From NCBI GenBank assembly GCA_913776195.1, contig CAJYMH010000031.1, positions 1-64,000 on the forward strand: a stretch of 64,000 nt of DNA, written 5' to 3'. Each line of letters begins with the position of its first letter. Position 1 is the first letter of the stretch. The translations under genes and the position numbers were made by a program. A model generated the notes under the pieces. It saw only the letters and a program-made list of their open reading frames with translations. It searched no databases and was not told where the DNA came from. This stretch comes from an uncultured Caulobacter sp. GTDB taxonomy: Bacteria > Pseudomonadota > Alphaproteobacteria > Caulobacterales > Caulobacteraceae. Below, piece by piece: positions 53,765 through 63,330 of the stretch.

Positions 53765-54547
53765 CTAGCGCGGCGCCATCCGGATGCCGCCGTCCAGGCG
53801 CACGTCCTCGCCGTTGAAATAGCCGCACTCGATCATGGTCAGGGCCAGCTGAGCATATTCGTGCGGATGGCCCAGGCGCTTGGGGAACGGCACCGAGGCG
53901 GCCAGGGCGGCCTTCACGTTCTCCGGCGCGCCGTTCATCAGCGGGGTGTTGAAGATGCCCGGCAGGATGGTGTTCACCCGGATGCCGTCGTTCATCAGGT
54001 CACGCGCGATCGGCAAGGTCATGCCGATGACGCCGCCCTTGGACGCCGAATAGGCCGCTTGGCCCACCTGGCCGTCCTCGCCCGCCACGCTGGCGGTGTT
54101 GACGATGGCGCCGCGCTCGCCGTCCTCCATCGGCTCCAGGTCCAGCATGCCCTTCGCCGACTTGGCGATGCAGCGGAACGTGCCGACCAGATTGATCTGG
54201 ATGATCTTGTCGAACGCATCGAGCGGGAAGTGCTTGGTCTCGCCCGTCGCCTTGTCGCGGCTGGCGGTCTTGATGGCGTTGCCGGTGCCGGCGCAGTTGA
54301 CCAGGATGCGCTCCTGGCCGTGGGCGGCGCGGGCCTTTTCAAAGCCGGCTTCCACATCCGCGTCCGAGGTCACATTGACCTTGCAGAACACGCCGCCGAT
54401 ATCCTTGGCCACGGCCTCGCCGGCGGCTTCGTTCATGTCGAAGATGGCGACCTTCACGCCCTTGGCCGCAAGGGCGCGGGCGGTGGCCTCGCCGAGGCCG
54501 GAGGCGGCGCCGGTGACGACGGCGGCGATGGTGTTGTCGAGCTTCAT
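53765..54547 (-). CDS. SDR, 3-hydroxyacyl-CoA dehydrogenase type II-like
   Basis: A 260-residue SDR close to the HSD17B10/type II 3-hydroxyacyl-CoA dehydrogenase group. It has VVTGAASGLGEATARALAAK, NCAGTGNAIKTASRDKATGE with the characteristic insertion, the catalytic NTASVAGEDGQVGQAAYSASK, and DGIRVNTILPGIFNTPLM. Asp in IFDMNE favours NAD. It probably acts in fatty-acid or branched-chain acyl-CoA oxidation. It diverges from the YkvA gene. Confidence 0.88.
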   Translation of the reverse strand: MKLDNTIAAVVTGAASGLGEATARALAAKGVKVAIFDMNEAAGEAVAKDIGGVFCKVNVTSDADVEAGFEKARAAHGQERILVNCAGTGNAIKTASRDKATGETKHFPLDAFDKIIQINLVGTFRCIAKSAKGMLDLEPMEDGERGAIVNTASVAGEDGQVGQAAYSASKGGVIGMTLPIARDLMNDGIRVNTILPGIFNTPLMNGAPENVKAALAASVPFPKRLGHPHEYAQLALTMIECGYFNGEDVRLDGGIRMAPR

Positions 54548-54613
54548 GGACGTCTTCCCATTTCAGGCGTTCTGATGGACCGTTCGAGCGGCGTTTGAGG
54601 AACCCATACAAAG

Positions 54614-55015
54614 ATGAGCGCGCAAGCCAAGCCGTCACCCGACGTCAACCAGACGTTGGATTCGACAAAAGCCCTTGTTCCAGCCGTCGTCCGCGTGAAT
54701 GAGCAGCGCGTGGCCCGCGGCTTCTGGCCCAAGATCGCCCGCACGGCCGGCAAGATCCCCTTCGCCGCCGACGCCCTGGCGGTGTTCTGGGCCGCCCGCG
54801 ATCCGGCCACGCCGAAGAAGGCCAAGGCCCTGATGCTGGCCGGCCTAGCCTATTTCGTTCTGCCCACCGACGCTATTCCCGACATCCTTGCCGGGGTCGG
54901 CTTCACCGACGACGCGGCGGTGATGGCCGCCATGATCGCCTTGGTCGGCCGTCACCTGAAGGCCAGCCACCGGCAGGCCGCCCGCGAATGGTTGGAGAAG
55001 AAGGGTCAGGGATAG
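54614..55015 (+). CDS. YkvA family (DUF1232) membrane protein
   Basis: A 133-residue protein whose core is ALMLAGLAYFVLPTDAIPDI followed by LAGVGFTDDAAVMAAMIALV, the DUF1232/YkvA signature with the conserved PxDxxPD element. The N-terminal 50 residues are polar. Function is unknown. It stands alone and is divergent from the SDR gene. Confidence 0.88.
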   Translation: MSAQAKPSPDVNQTLDSTKALVPAVVRVNEQRVARGFWPKIARTAGKIPFAADALAVFWAARDPATPKKAKALMLAGLAYFVLPTDAIPDILAGVGFTDDAAVMAAMIALVGRHLKASHRQAAREWLEKKGQG

Positions 55016-55128
55016 GAGACTCTGGAGACGGATACTCCCGCGACTCTTGGACCCTTTGCGGAGACATCGGCGCCCCGCGCGGCCTGACTTATTCGCCCGG
55101 CGATGTTCTCGCCCATAATCAAGCCTGC

Positions 55129-55212
55129 TCATCCCCGCGAAGGCGGGGACCCAAGCTGAGTCCGCCAGGATGACGGGTCCGCCCAATGGATCCCCGCTTG
55201 GGCGGGGATGAG
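55129..55212. repeat. REP-like inverted repeat pair
   Basis: CATCCCCGCGAAGGCGGGGAC (55130-55150) is a self-complementary unit of the kind scattered between genes in many alphaproteobacteria. A second unit, ATCCCCGCTTGGGCGGGGAT (55190-55209), lies 39 bases on in opposite overall orientation (CTCATCCCC at left, GGGGATGAG at right). The pair occupies the gap 55016-55328, which has no gene. Confidence 0.65.
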
Positions 55213-55328
55213 TGCTGGCGGGGCGGTTATTCGCTCAGCAGGTCTGCGGCCAGGACCATCGGAGACATCGACCCCTTGTCGTCGAACGGCGTGATGCTAG
55301 ACCTCGATAAAACAAGCGGGGGATGCGC

Positions 55329-56987
55329 ATGAGCACGGCGACGGACAGCGCCTCGAACGAGAAGGGCGCCTCCATGCGCACGGTGGTGGCGGCCTCGTCC
55401 GCCGGCACCGCCTTTGAGTGGTACGACTTCTTCATCTTCGGCGCCCTGACCCAGGTCATCTCCAAGACCTTTTTCGCGGGCCTGAACGACACGGCGGCCT
55501 TCATCGCCGCCCTGGCCCTGTTCGGGGCCGGCTTCGCCTTCCGCCCGCTGGGGGCGCTGATCTTCGGACGCATCGGCGACAAGGCGGGGCGCAAGGGCGC
55601 CTTCCTGATCACCGTCTCGATGATGGGGGTCGCCACCTTCGCCATCGGCCTGCTGCCCACCTACGGCCAGGTCGGAATCATAGCGCCGATCCTGCTGGTC
55701 CTGCTGCGGATCATCCAGGGCACGGCCCTGGGCGGCGAATACGGCGGGGCCGCCATCTATGTGGCGGAGCACGCGCCGGCGAACCAGCGCGGCTGGGCCA
55801 CGGCGTGGATTCAGACCTCGGCCGCCTTCGGCCTGCTCGGAGCCCTCGCGGTGATCTTGGTCACCCGGACGGCTCTGGGCGAGGACGCCTTCGCCGCCTG
55901 GGGCTGGCGGATTCCCTTCCTGGTCTCGGCCGGCCTGCTGGCTATCTCGATCTTCATGCGGCTGAAGCTGACCGAAAGCCCCAGCTTCCAGAAGCTGAAG
56001 GCTGCCGGCGAGGAGACTAAGGCGCCCTTCAAAGAAGCCTTCGGCGAGTGGAAGAACCTCAAGCTCGTCCTTCTGGCCTTCTTCGCCATGATGAGCGCCC
56101 AAGGCGGCCTTTGGTACACCGCCTTCTTCTACAGCCAGGTGTTCCTGGAGAAGTTCCTCAAGGTCCCCGGCGCCACGGTCAACGGCATGATCATGGTCGT
56201 GACCCTGGCCAGCGCCCCGCTCTACGTCTTCTTCGGGTGGCTGTCGGACAAGGTGGGCCGCAAGTGGGTGATGCTGGGCGGCATGGCTTTGGCCACCGCG
56301 CTCTATTTCCCCGGCTTCCACCTCATGACCCAGTTCGCCAACCCGGCCCTGGCAGAGGCGCAGGAGCGCACCCCCGTGGTCGTGGTCGCCGACCCCGCCG
56401 CCTGCTCCCTGCAGTTCGACCCGGTGGGCAAGGCCGCCTTCGTCACCTCCTGCGACATCGCCAAGAGCGTTCTGGCCAACGGCGGGATCTCCTACGGCAA
56501 CGAAGCCGCGCCCGCCGGAACGGTCGCCAGCGTCCGCGTCGGCCAGACCCTGATCGCCTCGATCGAGGGCGCGGGCTTGCCGCCCGCCGCGCTGAAGGCG
56601 GCCAAGGCTGGCGTCGAGGCGGACATTAAGGCCGCCCTGACCGCTGCAGGCTATCCGGCCAAGGCCGACCCGGCGCGGATGAATCTGGTCGGGGTTTTCG
56701 GCGTGCTGATGCTGTTCACTGTGGCGGCCACCGCCCTCTACGGCCCGATGGCGGCGGCCCTGGTGGAGCTGTTCCCCACGCGGGTGCGCTACACGGCCCT
56801 GTCCTTGCCCTATCACATCGGCACCGGCTGGGTGGGCGGCTTCCTGCCCTTCACCGCCTTCGCCATCGTAGCGGCGACGGGCAACATCTATGCGGGCCTA
56901 TGGTACGGGGTGTTCTTCACCGCGCTCAGCGCGGTGACCACCCTGTTCTTCCTGCCCGAGACCAACGGGCGGCCCCTTGATGCGTAG
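55329..56987 (+). CDS. MFS transporter of the metabolite:H+ symporter type, with large loop insert
   Basis: A 552-residue permease. It has GTAFEWYDFFIFGALTQVIS, FRPLGALIFGRIGDKAGRKG and IIQGTALGGEYGGAAIYVAE, the metabolite:H+ symporter (ProP/ShiA/KgtP-like) signatures. Between the helices ending near LMTQFANPAL and starting near MNLVGVFGVLMLF there is a hydrophilic insert of about 110 residues (EAQERTPVVVVADPAACSLQ onward) with two cysteines, absent from ProP or KgtP. Substrate unknown; small organic acids or betaines are typical. The second ATG (55329) is chosen because a GGGGG run abuts the first one (55323). Confidence 0.87.
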   Translation: MSTATDSASNEKGASMRTVVAASSAGTAFEWYDFFIFGALTQVISKTFFAGLNDTAAFIAALALFGAGFAFRPLGALIFGRIGDKAGRKGAFLITVSMMGVATFAIGLLPTYGQVGIIAPILLVLLRIIQGTALGGEYGGAAIYVAEHAPANQRGWATAWIQTSAAFGLLGALAVILVTRTALGEDAFAAWGWRIPFLVSAGLLAISIFMRLKLTESPSFQKLKAAGEETKAPFKEAFGEWKNLKLVLLAFFAMMSAQGGLWYTAFFYSQVFLEKFLKVPGATVNGMIMVVTLASAPLYVFFGWLSDKVGRKWVMLGGMALATALYFPGFHLMTQFANPALAEAQERTPVVVVADPAACSLQFDPVGKAAFVTSCDIAKSVLANGGISYGNEAAPAGTVASVRVGQTLIASIEGAGLPPAALKAAKAGVEADIKAALTAAGYPAKADPARMNLVGVFGVLMLFTVAATALYGPMAAALVELFPTRVRYTALSLPYHIGTGWVGGFLPFTAFAIVAATGNIYAGLWYGVFFTALSAVTTLFFLPETNGRPLDA

Positions 56988-56996
56988 GGGGCGCGC

Positions 56997-57671
56997 TTAG
57001 CGAAACCGGCTGGCGGCGTGGCCGACGACGTCCGCCGCCAGCACCGCCGCCACCGCCAGACCGGCGGAGGCGAAGCACAGGATCGCCGCCCGCGTCTCTC
57101 CGCCCGGCGTCTGCACGGCGGCATAGATGGCGGCCGGCAAGGTCAGGGTCTCGCCCGGTATGGCGGCGACGAAGGTGATGGTCGCCCCGAACTCGCCCAG
57201 GGCCCGGGCGAAGCCCAGCACCAACCCCGCGCCTATCCCCGGGGCCGAAAGCGGGAGCACAATGCGGGCGAACCGGGCGAGGCGACCAGCGCCCAGGGTC
57301 CGGGCCGCCTCCTCGACCTCGGCGTCGATGGCCTCCATCGACAGGCGGATGGGCCGCACCATCAGGGGAAAGGCCATGATCCCGGCCGCCAGCGCCGCGC
57401 CGGTCCAGTCAAAGGCGAAGACGACGCCGATCTTTTCGAGCGCCGGCCCCATCAGGCCGCGCCGCCCGAACAGCACCAGCAGCACGAACCCGGTGGCCAC
57501 AGGCGGGATCACCAGCGGCAAGTGCAGGGCGGCGTCCAGCAAGTTGCGGCCGGGAAATCGCCCCCGCGCCAGGGCCCAGGCGGCCAGGATGGCGGGCGGC
57601 AAGCCGGCGATGGCCGCCACGGCGGCCACCTTCAGGGACAGGACAAGGATCGCCAGATCGCCGGGCTCCAT
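56997..57671 (-). CDS. modB: Molybdate ABC transporter permease ModB
   Basis: A 224-residue inner-membrane permease of the CysTWA/ModB type with about five to six helices. LHLPLVIPPVATGFVLLVLF near the N-terminus and the EAA loop EEAARTLGAGRLARFARIVL are diagnostic, as is GFARALGEFGATITFVAAIP, which marks ModB rather than CysT. No binding protein (modA) or ATPase (modC) gene is adjacent: upstream is a CysG-like gene, downstream a convergent MFS gene. It lies 25 bases after the CysG-like gene and is probably co-transcribed with it. The Moco genes lie 5-6 kb away. Confidence 0.9.
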   Translation of the reverse strand: MEPGDLAILVLSLKVAAVAAIAGLPPAILAAWALARGRFPGRNLLDAALHLPLVIPPVATGFVLLVLFGRRGLMGPALEKIGVVFAFDWTGAALAAGIMAFPLMVRPIRLSMEAIDAEVEEAARTLGAGRLARFARIVLPLSAPGIGAGLVLGFARALGEFGATITFVAAIPGETLTLPAAIYAAVQTPGGETRAAILCFASAGLAVAAVLAADVVGHAASRFR

Positions 57672-57696
57672 CAGCCCCGGTTATCAGGCCGCCCCT

Positions 57697-58590
57697 TTAG
57701 GCGCTAGGCGCGGCGAGCAGGACCTCGACCTCGACCTTGGCCTTCATCAGGGCGCGCAAGTCTGCGGGGTTCACCGGCCCGGTGATGACACGGGCCACCT
57801 GCAGGCCGGTGTCGGCGTGGGCGATCAGGCCCTTCACGTCGATCTCGGCGGGGTCGATCCGCTCTGCGTCGCGGCGGGCGAGGCTCAAGATCTGCGGATC
57901 TGCGTCGTCGTCGGCGATCAGAATGTCGGCGGCGGCCAGGGTGCGGGCGGCGCGCAGGGTCAAAAGGTCGGCCGGACCCCGCCCGGCGATATAGCGCACC
58001 CGGCCCCTGACCTTGCCCCCCTGGGCCAGGGCCTCGACCAGCTGTTCGCCGGCGGCGTCCATGTCGCCGTCCATGGCCAGTTGAGCGATGGGGCCGTTCA
58101 GGACCTCGCGCATGAAGAAGCGGCGCTTGGCTTGGTCGGGCAGGGCCTTGCGGACCTCGATCTGGTGCTTGTGCAGCAGGGCGGCCACCCGGCCGGCGCC
58201 CTCGGGCACCCGGGCCTCGATGTCGCTGCGAAGCAGAGACGACAGCAGGGGGGCGGCTCCGGCGGTGCCGACGGCGGCCACCACCTCGCCCCGGTCGATG
58301 ACGGCCGGGGTCTGGAAGTCGGAAAGTCGGGGCTTGTCGACGACGTTGATCATCGCTCCAGCCGCTTTGGCGGCCTCATGGGCGGTCTCGGCGAACAGGT
58401 TGTCGCCGGCGATGAACACCAGGGTGGCCTCGAGATAGGGCGTACGGGTGAAGGCCTCGGGCGCCTCGATGCGCACCACATGCGCAGGCGACCCGTCGAA
58501 CAGACGCGCCTTCGCCTCAGCCGCCTCGCCGGTCCCGGCGATGACGATCTTGGCGCCTTTCAGGGGAAAATAAGCCGGAAACGCTTCCAC
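57697..58590 (-). CDS. Siroheme synthase-like protein: CysG N-terminal domains with a cut-short SUMT domain
   Basis: The first 210 residues match the precorrin-2 dehydrogenase/ferrochelatase half of CysG: FPAYFPLKGAKIVIAGTGEA, AEAKARLF, MINVVDKPRLSDFQTPAVID and PLLSSLLRSDIEARVPEGAG. The rest begins like the uroporphyrinogen III methyltransferase domain (YIAGRGPADLLTLRAARTLA, then AADILIADDDADPQILSLAR) but stops after about 90 residues, where full SUMT needs about 240. So the dehydrogenase/chelatase activity may be present, but the methyltransferase part cannot be complete. Siroheme serves sulfite and nitrite reductases. ModB follows in the same operon. Confidence 0.85.
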   Translation of the reverse strand: MEAFPAYFPLKGAKIVIAGTGEAAEAKARLFDGSPAHVVRIEAPEAFTRTPYLEATLVFIAGDNLFAETAHEAAKAAGAMINVVDKPRLSDFQTPAVIDRGEVVAAVGTAGAAPLLSSLLRSDIEARVPEGAGRVAALLHKHQIEVRKALPDQAKRRFFMREVLNGPIAQLAMDGDMDAAGEQLVEALAQGGKVRGRVRYIAGRGPADLLTLRAARTLAAADILIADDDADPQILSLARRDAERIDPAEIDVKGLIAHADTGLQVARVITGPVNPADLRALMKAKVEVEVLLAAPSA

Positions 58591-58737
58591 TCGGGCCTCT
58601 CAACACACACGCTAGAATCTGCGCGGCCCCTAACCGCATGGCGACGCTTAGCCGCACATCGTGAATTTTCCACTCGCGCCGGAAAACTTATCGGAGCCAA
58701 GATGCGCTTCGCTTGACGTGGATCAAGGAGTTCTTCC

Positions 58738-59208
<471 letters not shown>

Positions 59209-59219
59209 GGGAGGGCGCG

Positions 59220-61406
59220 ATGAACAAGATCGTCCAACCCTCGACCCTGACCGGCGCCACCCGGCGTGAGGTGGTGATCGGCGCGGCCCTGGCGGGCGGC
59301 GCGCTCACCGTCGGCGCCTGCTCGCCGGCCGACATCATGTCGCTGGGCGCCAACAACGATTTCGGGGCCTTCGGGCCGTTCCTGAAAATCGCGCCGGACG
59401 GCGCGGTGACCGTCATCTCCAAGCACATCGAGTTCGGCCAGGGGAACCACGCCGGCCTCGCCGCCATCGTGGCCGAGGAGCTGGACGCCGACTGGACCCG
59501 CGTGCGGGTGGAGCAGGCCGCCGCCAACACCAAGGTCTACATGAACACCGGCATGGGAGCCCAGGGCACGGGCGGCTCCTCGGCCATCGCCAACAGCTGG
59601 GAGCAGCTGCGCAAGGTGGGCGCCAGCGCCCGGGCCATGTTCGTCCAGGCCGCCGCCGCCCGATGGTCGGTCCCGGCGGGCGAGGTCTCGGTGAAGGACA
59701 GCGTGGTCAGCCACGCCGGCAGCGGCCGCTCCGCCGGCTTCGGCGAACTGCTGGCCGACGCGGCCAAGATCGCTCCGCCCGAGACCCCGGTCCTGAAGGA
59801 CCCCAAGACCTTCACCCTGGTCGGCTCCGATCGGGTTCGCCGCAAGGACGCCGTGCTCAAGAGCACCGGCCAGGCGCGCTTCACTCAGGATGTCCGCCTG
59901 CCGGAGATGCTGGTGGCCGTGGTCGCCCACCCGCCGCGCTTCGGCGCCGTTCCGCAGAACTTCGACGCCGACAAGGCCAAGGCCGTGCCGGGCGTGATCG
60001 ACGTGTTCTCCGTCAAGTCCGGCGTGGCGGTGGTGGCCGACAGCACCTGGGCCGCCCTGCAGGGTCGCGACGCCCTGAGCGTCACCTGGGACGAAGGAAA
60101 GGCCGAAAAGCGCGGCTCCGACGCCCTGGCCAAGACCTTTCGCGACATCGCCGCCGGCAACGGCGGCGAGATCGAATGGCAGGCCTTCGACAGCAAGGGG
60201 ACGGTGGGCGACCTGTCCAGCCCCGACGTCCTGACCGTCGGCTACGACTTCCCCTATCTGGCGCACGCCACGATGGAGCCCATGAACTGCGTGGCCCAGG
60301 TGAAAGGGCGCAAGGTCAAGCTCACCTTCGGCTCACAGTTTCCCACCCTGGATCAGCTCAACACCGCCAAGATCGTCGGCTGCCTGCCCGGCTCGGTGGA
60401 GATCGAGACGCTCTATGCCGGCGGCTCCTTCGGCCGCCGTTGCAATTTCCAGTCGGACTACGTGGCTGAATGCGTCCGCATCGCCAAAAAGACCAACGGC
60501 AGGCCGGTGAAACTGGTCTGGACCCGCGAGGACGACCAGCGCGCGGGCTATTTTAGGCCGCTGACCCACCACGCCGTCTCCGTGCGGGTCGATAAGGACG
60601 GCTATCCCGCCGCCTGGCGGCACCGGATCGTCACCCAGTCGATCATGAAAGGCTCTCCCATGGGCGGCGGCGACGGCCCCGAACCGCCGGCGGTGGAAGG
60701 GGCCCAAGGCTCGCCCTATCTGAAGGCGACCCCCGCCGTGGACGCCCAGGTCGCTATGCCGGACGTGGGCGTGCCGGTCCTGTGGTGGCGTTCGGTGGGG
60801 GCGACCCACACGGCCTACGCCATGGAACACACTATCGACCAACTGGCGCGCAAGGCGGGCAAGGATCCCGCCGACTACCGCCGCGCCCTCTATCAGAAGG
60901 CAGGCTCGCAGCGGCATCTGGCGGTGTTGGACCTGCTGGTGGAGCGGTCGGGGTGGAAGGGCCCGGCCCCCGAGGGATGGGTGCGCGGCCTCGCCGTCCA
61001 TGAAAGCTTCGGCTCGGTGGTCGGGCAGGTCGCCGACGTTCAGCTCGTGGACGGCCAGCCGCCCCGGGTCGGTCGGGTGGTGACGGTGATCGATTGCGGC
61101 ACGGCGATCTCGCCTGACCAGATCGCCGCTCAAATGGAGGGCGGGACCTGCTACGGCCTTTCAGGAGCCATGTACGGTCAGATCACCCTGATCGACGGCG
61201 TGGTGCAGGAGACCAACTTCGACACCTACCGCGTCCTGCGTATGAACGAGGCGCCGAGGGTCGAGACCCACATCCTGCCCTCGGCCGCCGCCCCGTCGGG
61301 GGTGGGCGAGCCGGGAACGCCGGTGATCGGACCGGCTGTGGCGAACGCCATTCTCGCCGCCACCGGCAAGGCGACGCTGAGCCAGCCCTTCGTGAAGCCG
61401 GTCTAG
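59220..61406 (+). CDS. Molybdopterin-binding large subunit, isoquinoline 1-oxidoreductase-like
   Basis: A 728-residue subunit of the xanthine oxidase family. The N-terminus has a twin-arginine-like signal (TRREVVIGAALAGGALTVGAC), where a Cys after a lipobox-like segment may allow lipid anchoring. The conserved segments include HIEFGQGNHAGLAAIVAEEL, MGAQGTGGSSAIANSWEQL, LYAGGSFGRRCNFQSDYV and, near the C-terminus, GVGEPGTPVIGPAVANAI, which contains the catalytic Glu loop. Members hydroxylate N-heterocycles or aldehydes in the periplasm. The convergent neighbour is a MocA-like cytidylyltransferase that would make the cytosine-dinucleotide form of the cofactor used by this family. Confidence 0.92.
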   Translation: MNKIVQPSTLTGATRREVVIGAALAGGALTVGACSPADIMSLGANNDFGAFGPFLKIAPDGAVTVISKHIEFGQGNHAGLAAIVAEELDADWTRVRVEQAAANTKVYMNTGMGAQGTGGSSAIANSWEQLRKVGASARAMFVQAAAARWSVPAGEVSVKDSVVSHAGSGRSAGFGELLADAAKIAPPETPVLKDPKTFTLVGSDRVRRKDAVLKSTGQARFTQDVRLPEMLVAVVAHPPRFGAVPQNFDADKAKAVPGVIDVFSVKSGVAVVADSTWAALQGRDALSVTWDEGKAEKRGSDALAKTFRDIAAGNGGEIEWQAFDSKGTVGDLSSPDVLTVGYDFPYLAHATMEPMNCVAQVKGRKVKLTFGSQFPTLDQLNTAKIVGCLPGSVEIETLYAGGSFGRRCNFQSDYVAECVRIAKKTNGRPVKLVWTREDDQRAGYFRPLTHHAVSVRVDKDGYPAAWRHRIVTQSIMKGSPMGGGDGPEPPAVEGAQGSPYLKATPAVDAQVAMPDVGVPVLWWRSVGATHTAYAMEHTIDQLARKAGKDPADYRRALYQKAGSQRHLAVLDLLVERSGWKGPAPEGWVRGLAVHESFGSVVGQVADVQLVDGQPPRVGRVVTVIDCGTAISPDQIAAQMEGGTCYGLSGAMYGQITLIDGVVQETNFDTYRVLRMNEAPRVETHILPSAAAPSGVGEPGTPVIGPAVANAILAATGKATLSQPFVKPV

Positions 61407-61990
61407 GCGGGGGGCGGCTGATCCACGTCGAACAGCACGCCCTCGTCCTCGGTGGGGATCAGCGCGAGACGTTCGCCCAGGCCGTCCAGGATGGCGCGCG
61501 CGCCCTGGTCGCCGCTGAGGCCGCGCAGGGCCTCGAACAGCTCGGCGGAAATCAGGGCGGGATGACCGCGCCGGCCATTGACGACCGGGGCCGCAGCCGC
61601 CGCGCCTTGATCCAGGGCGTCGGCCAGGGCGTCCAGAAGGTCATGGGGGATGCGCGGCATGTCGCCGAGGAAGATGAACGCGCCGCGGCAGTCGTCGACG
61701 GCCTTCAGCCCTGCGCGCAAGGAAGCCGAAAGACCCTGCGCGTGATCCGCCGCGTAGACCAGGTTCAGTCGGCGGGATTCACCCCAGCGGCGGGCGAAGG
61801 CCAGGGCGGCCTCCTCCACGCGGTCGTCGGCTCCCAGCACGACGGTGACGCAGCGCGCCGGCGCGGCGAAGGCGGCAGCCAGGGCGCCTTCGATCAGGGG
61901 CGCGCCCCCGAAATCGGAAACCAGCTTTCCACCGCCGAACCGGCTGCCGGATCCGGCAGCCAGCACGATCGCTTCAAAACCCCTGCGCAT
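61403..61990 (-). CDS. MocA-like molybdenum cofactor cytidylyltransferase
   Basis: A 195-residue nucleotidyltransferase of the MobA/MocA fold. The nucleotide-binding loop is VLAAGSGSRFGGGKLVSDFG; LVYAADHAQGLSASLRAGL and FIFLGDMPRIPHDLLDALAD carry the metal-site Asp; GRRGHPALISAELFEAL and SGDQGARAILD follow, all as in MocA rather than MobA. MocA joins CMP to molybdopterin to form MCD, the cofactor of xanthine oxidase-family enzymes. It overlaps the end of the large-subunit gene by 4 bases, tail to tail, and diverges from moaA. Confidence 0.9.
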   Translation of the reverse strand: MRRGFEAIVLAAGSGSRFGGGKLVSDFGGAPLIEGALAAAFAAPARCVTVVLGADDRVEEAALAFARRWGESRRLNLVYAADHAQGLSASLRAGLKAVDDCRGAFIFLGDMPRIPHDLLDALADALDQGAAAAAPVVNGRRGHPALISAELFEALRGLSGDQGARAILDGLGERLALIPTEDEGVLFDVDQPPPA

Positions 61991-62044
61991 GTCCGCGCCC
62001 CTGTAACCTTGGCTCCAGACAGCCTATGTTGACCGACTGCAGCC

Positions 62045-63088
62045 ATGACGCCTTTCGACGCCACGCCCTCACTGATCCGCCAGCCCAGCCCCGATCGGGG
62101 ACTGGTGGACGGATTCGGTCGCCGGGTGACCTATCTTCGGGTCTCGGTGACCGACCGATGCGACCTGCGTTGCGCCTATTGCATGGCGGAACATATGACG
62201 TTCCTGCCCAAGAACGAAGTTCTCGGCCTCGATGAACTGGATAGGGTGACCTCCGCCTTTATCGCCCTGGGGGTGCGCAAGGTGCGGCTGACCGGCGGCG
62301 AACCGCTGGTGCGCAAGGGCTTGATGGATCTTGTCGCCGGCCTGTCGCGGCATATTCGCTCAAGAGCGCTGGACGAGCTGACCCTGACCACCAACGGCAC
62401 GCAGCTTGCGCGCCATGCTGATGATCTGGCCCGGCATGGCGTGCGGCGGATCAATGTCTCCCTAGACACCCTTGATCCCACGCGCTTCCGGCGCCTAACC
62501 CGCGGCGGCGACCTGGCTCAGGTGCTTGCCGGCCTCGACGCCGCGAAGGCGGCCGGGCTCAAGATCAAGATCAACGCCGTGGCCCTGGCCGAGGACAACG
62601 CCGCCGAACTGCCTGCGCTGATCGGCTGGGCGCATGGTCAGGGCTTCGATATGACCCTGATCGAGACCATGCCCATGGGCGAGGTGGAGGCTGACCGCAC
62701 CGATCAGTTCCTGTCTTTGGCCGATGTCCGCGCTCAGCTTTCCGCCTTCTGGACGCTGGAGGACCTGCCCCTCAACACCGGCGGACCGGCCCGCTACGTT
62801 CGGGTGGCGGAGACCGGGGGGCGGCTGGGCTTCATCACGCCGATGACGCATAACTTCTGCGAGGCCTGCAATCGCGTGCGCCTGACCTGCACCGGCGTGC
62901 TTCACACCTGCCTAGGGCGCGATGACGCCGCCGACCTGCGAGCTGTCGTGCGCGGCGGGGGTGATGATCGGGCGCTGACGGCGGCGATCCGCTCGGCGGT
63001 GGCCGGCAAGCCGCTGGGGCATGATTTCCGCATCGATCGCGGCGCGGCTCCGGCCGTGGCGCGGCACATGTCAATGACAGGCGGCTGA
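62045..63088 (+). CDS. moaA: GTP 3',8-cyclase
   Basis: MoaA is a radical SAM enzyme that starts molybdopterin synthesis from GTP. The first cluster cysteines are C39, C43 and C46 in [13 protein letters not shown]; the second cluster is in [41 protein letters not shown] and the C-terminal GG needed for activation are all present. The 347-residue length is usual. Its stop overlaps the moaD start (TGATG). It leads the operon moaA-moaD-moaE-moaB. Confidence 0.97.
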   Translation: MTPFDATPSLIRQPSPDRGLVDGFGRRVTYLRVSVTDRCDLRCAYCMAEHMTFLPKNEVLGLDELDRVTSAFIALGVRKVRLTGGEPLVRKGLMDLVAGLSRHIRSRALDELTLTTNGTQLARHADDLARHGVRRINVSLDTLDPTRFRRLTRGGDLAQVLAGLDAAKAAGLKIKINAVALAEDNAAELPALIGWAHGQGFDMTLIETMPMGEVEADRTDQFLSLADVRAQLSAFWTLEDLPLNTGGPARYVRVAETGGRLGFITPMTHNFCEACNRVRLTCTGVLHTCLGRDDAADLRAVVRGGGDDRALTAAIRSAVAGKPLGHDFRIDRGAAPAVARHMSMTGG

Positions 63089-63330
63089 TGCGGGTTCTGC
63101 TGTTCGGACGACTCGGCGATGTGGCCGGCTGGCGCGAGCGCGTGCTGGCGACGCCGCCGGTTGACCTGTCGGCTCTGCGCGACAGCCTGGCCGGTGATGA
63201 CCCCGCCCTGGGCGAAGCCCTGACTGGCCCTGGCGTGCAGGTCGCCGTCGATCAGGAGCTGACGCGAGGCGAGCGGATGCTTGCCGGCGTCGCCGAGGTC
63301 GCGTTCCTGCCCCCCATGAGCGGCGGATGA
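63088..63330 (+). CDS. moaD: Molybdopterin synthase small subunit
   Basis: MoaD is the ubiquitin-like sulfur carrier of molybdopterin synthase. The 80 residues start [17 protein letters not shown] and end in VAFLPPMSGG, the Gly-Gly terminus that is adenylated and thiocarboxylated. It is coupled to moaA (one-base overlap) and to moaE (4-base overlap, ATGA). Confidence 0.95.
   Translation: MRVLLFGRLGDVAGWRERVLATPPVDLSALRDSLAGDDPALGEALTGPGVQVAVDQELTRGERMLAGVAEVAFLPPMSGG

Noticed and set aside
55227-56816. 529-aa minus-strand ORF opposite the MFS gene
   Set aside because: Gly/Gln/Arg-rich shadow without motifs; the plus-strand permease explains the frame.
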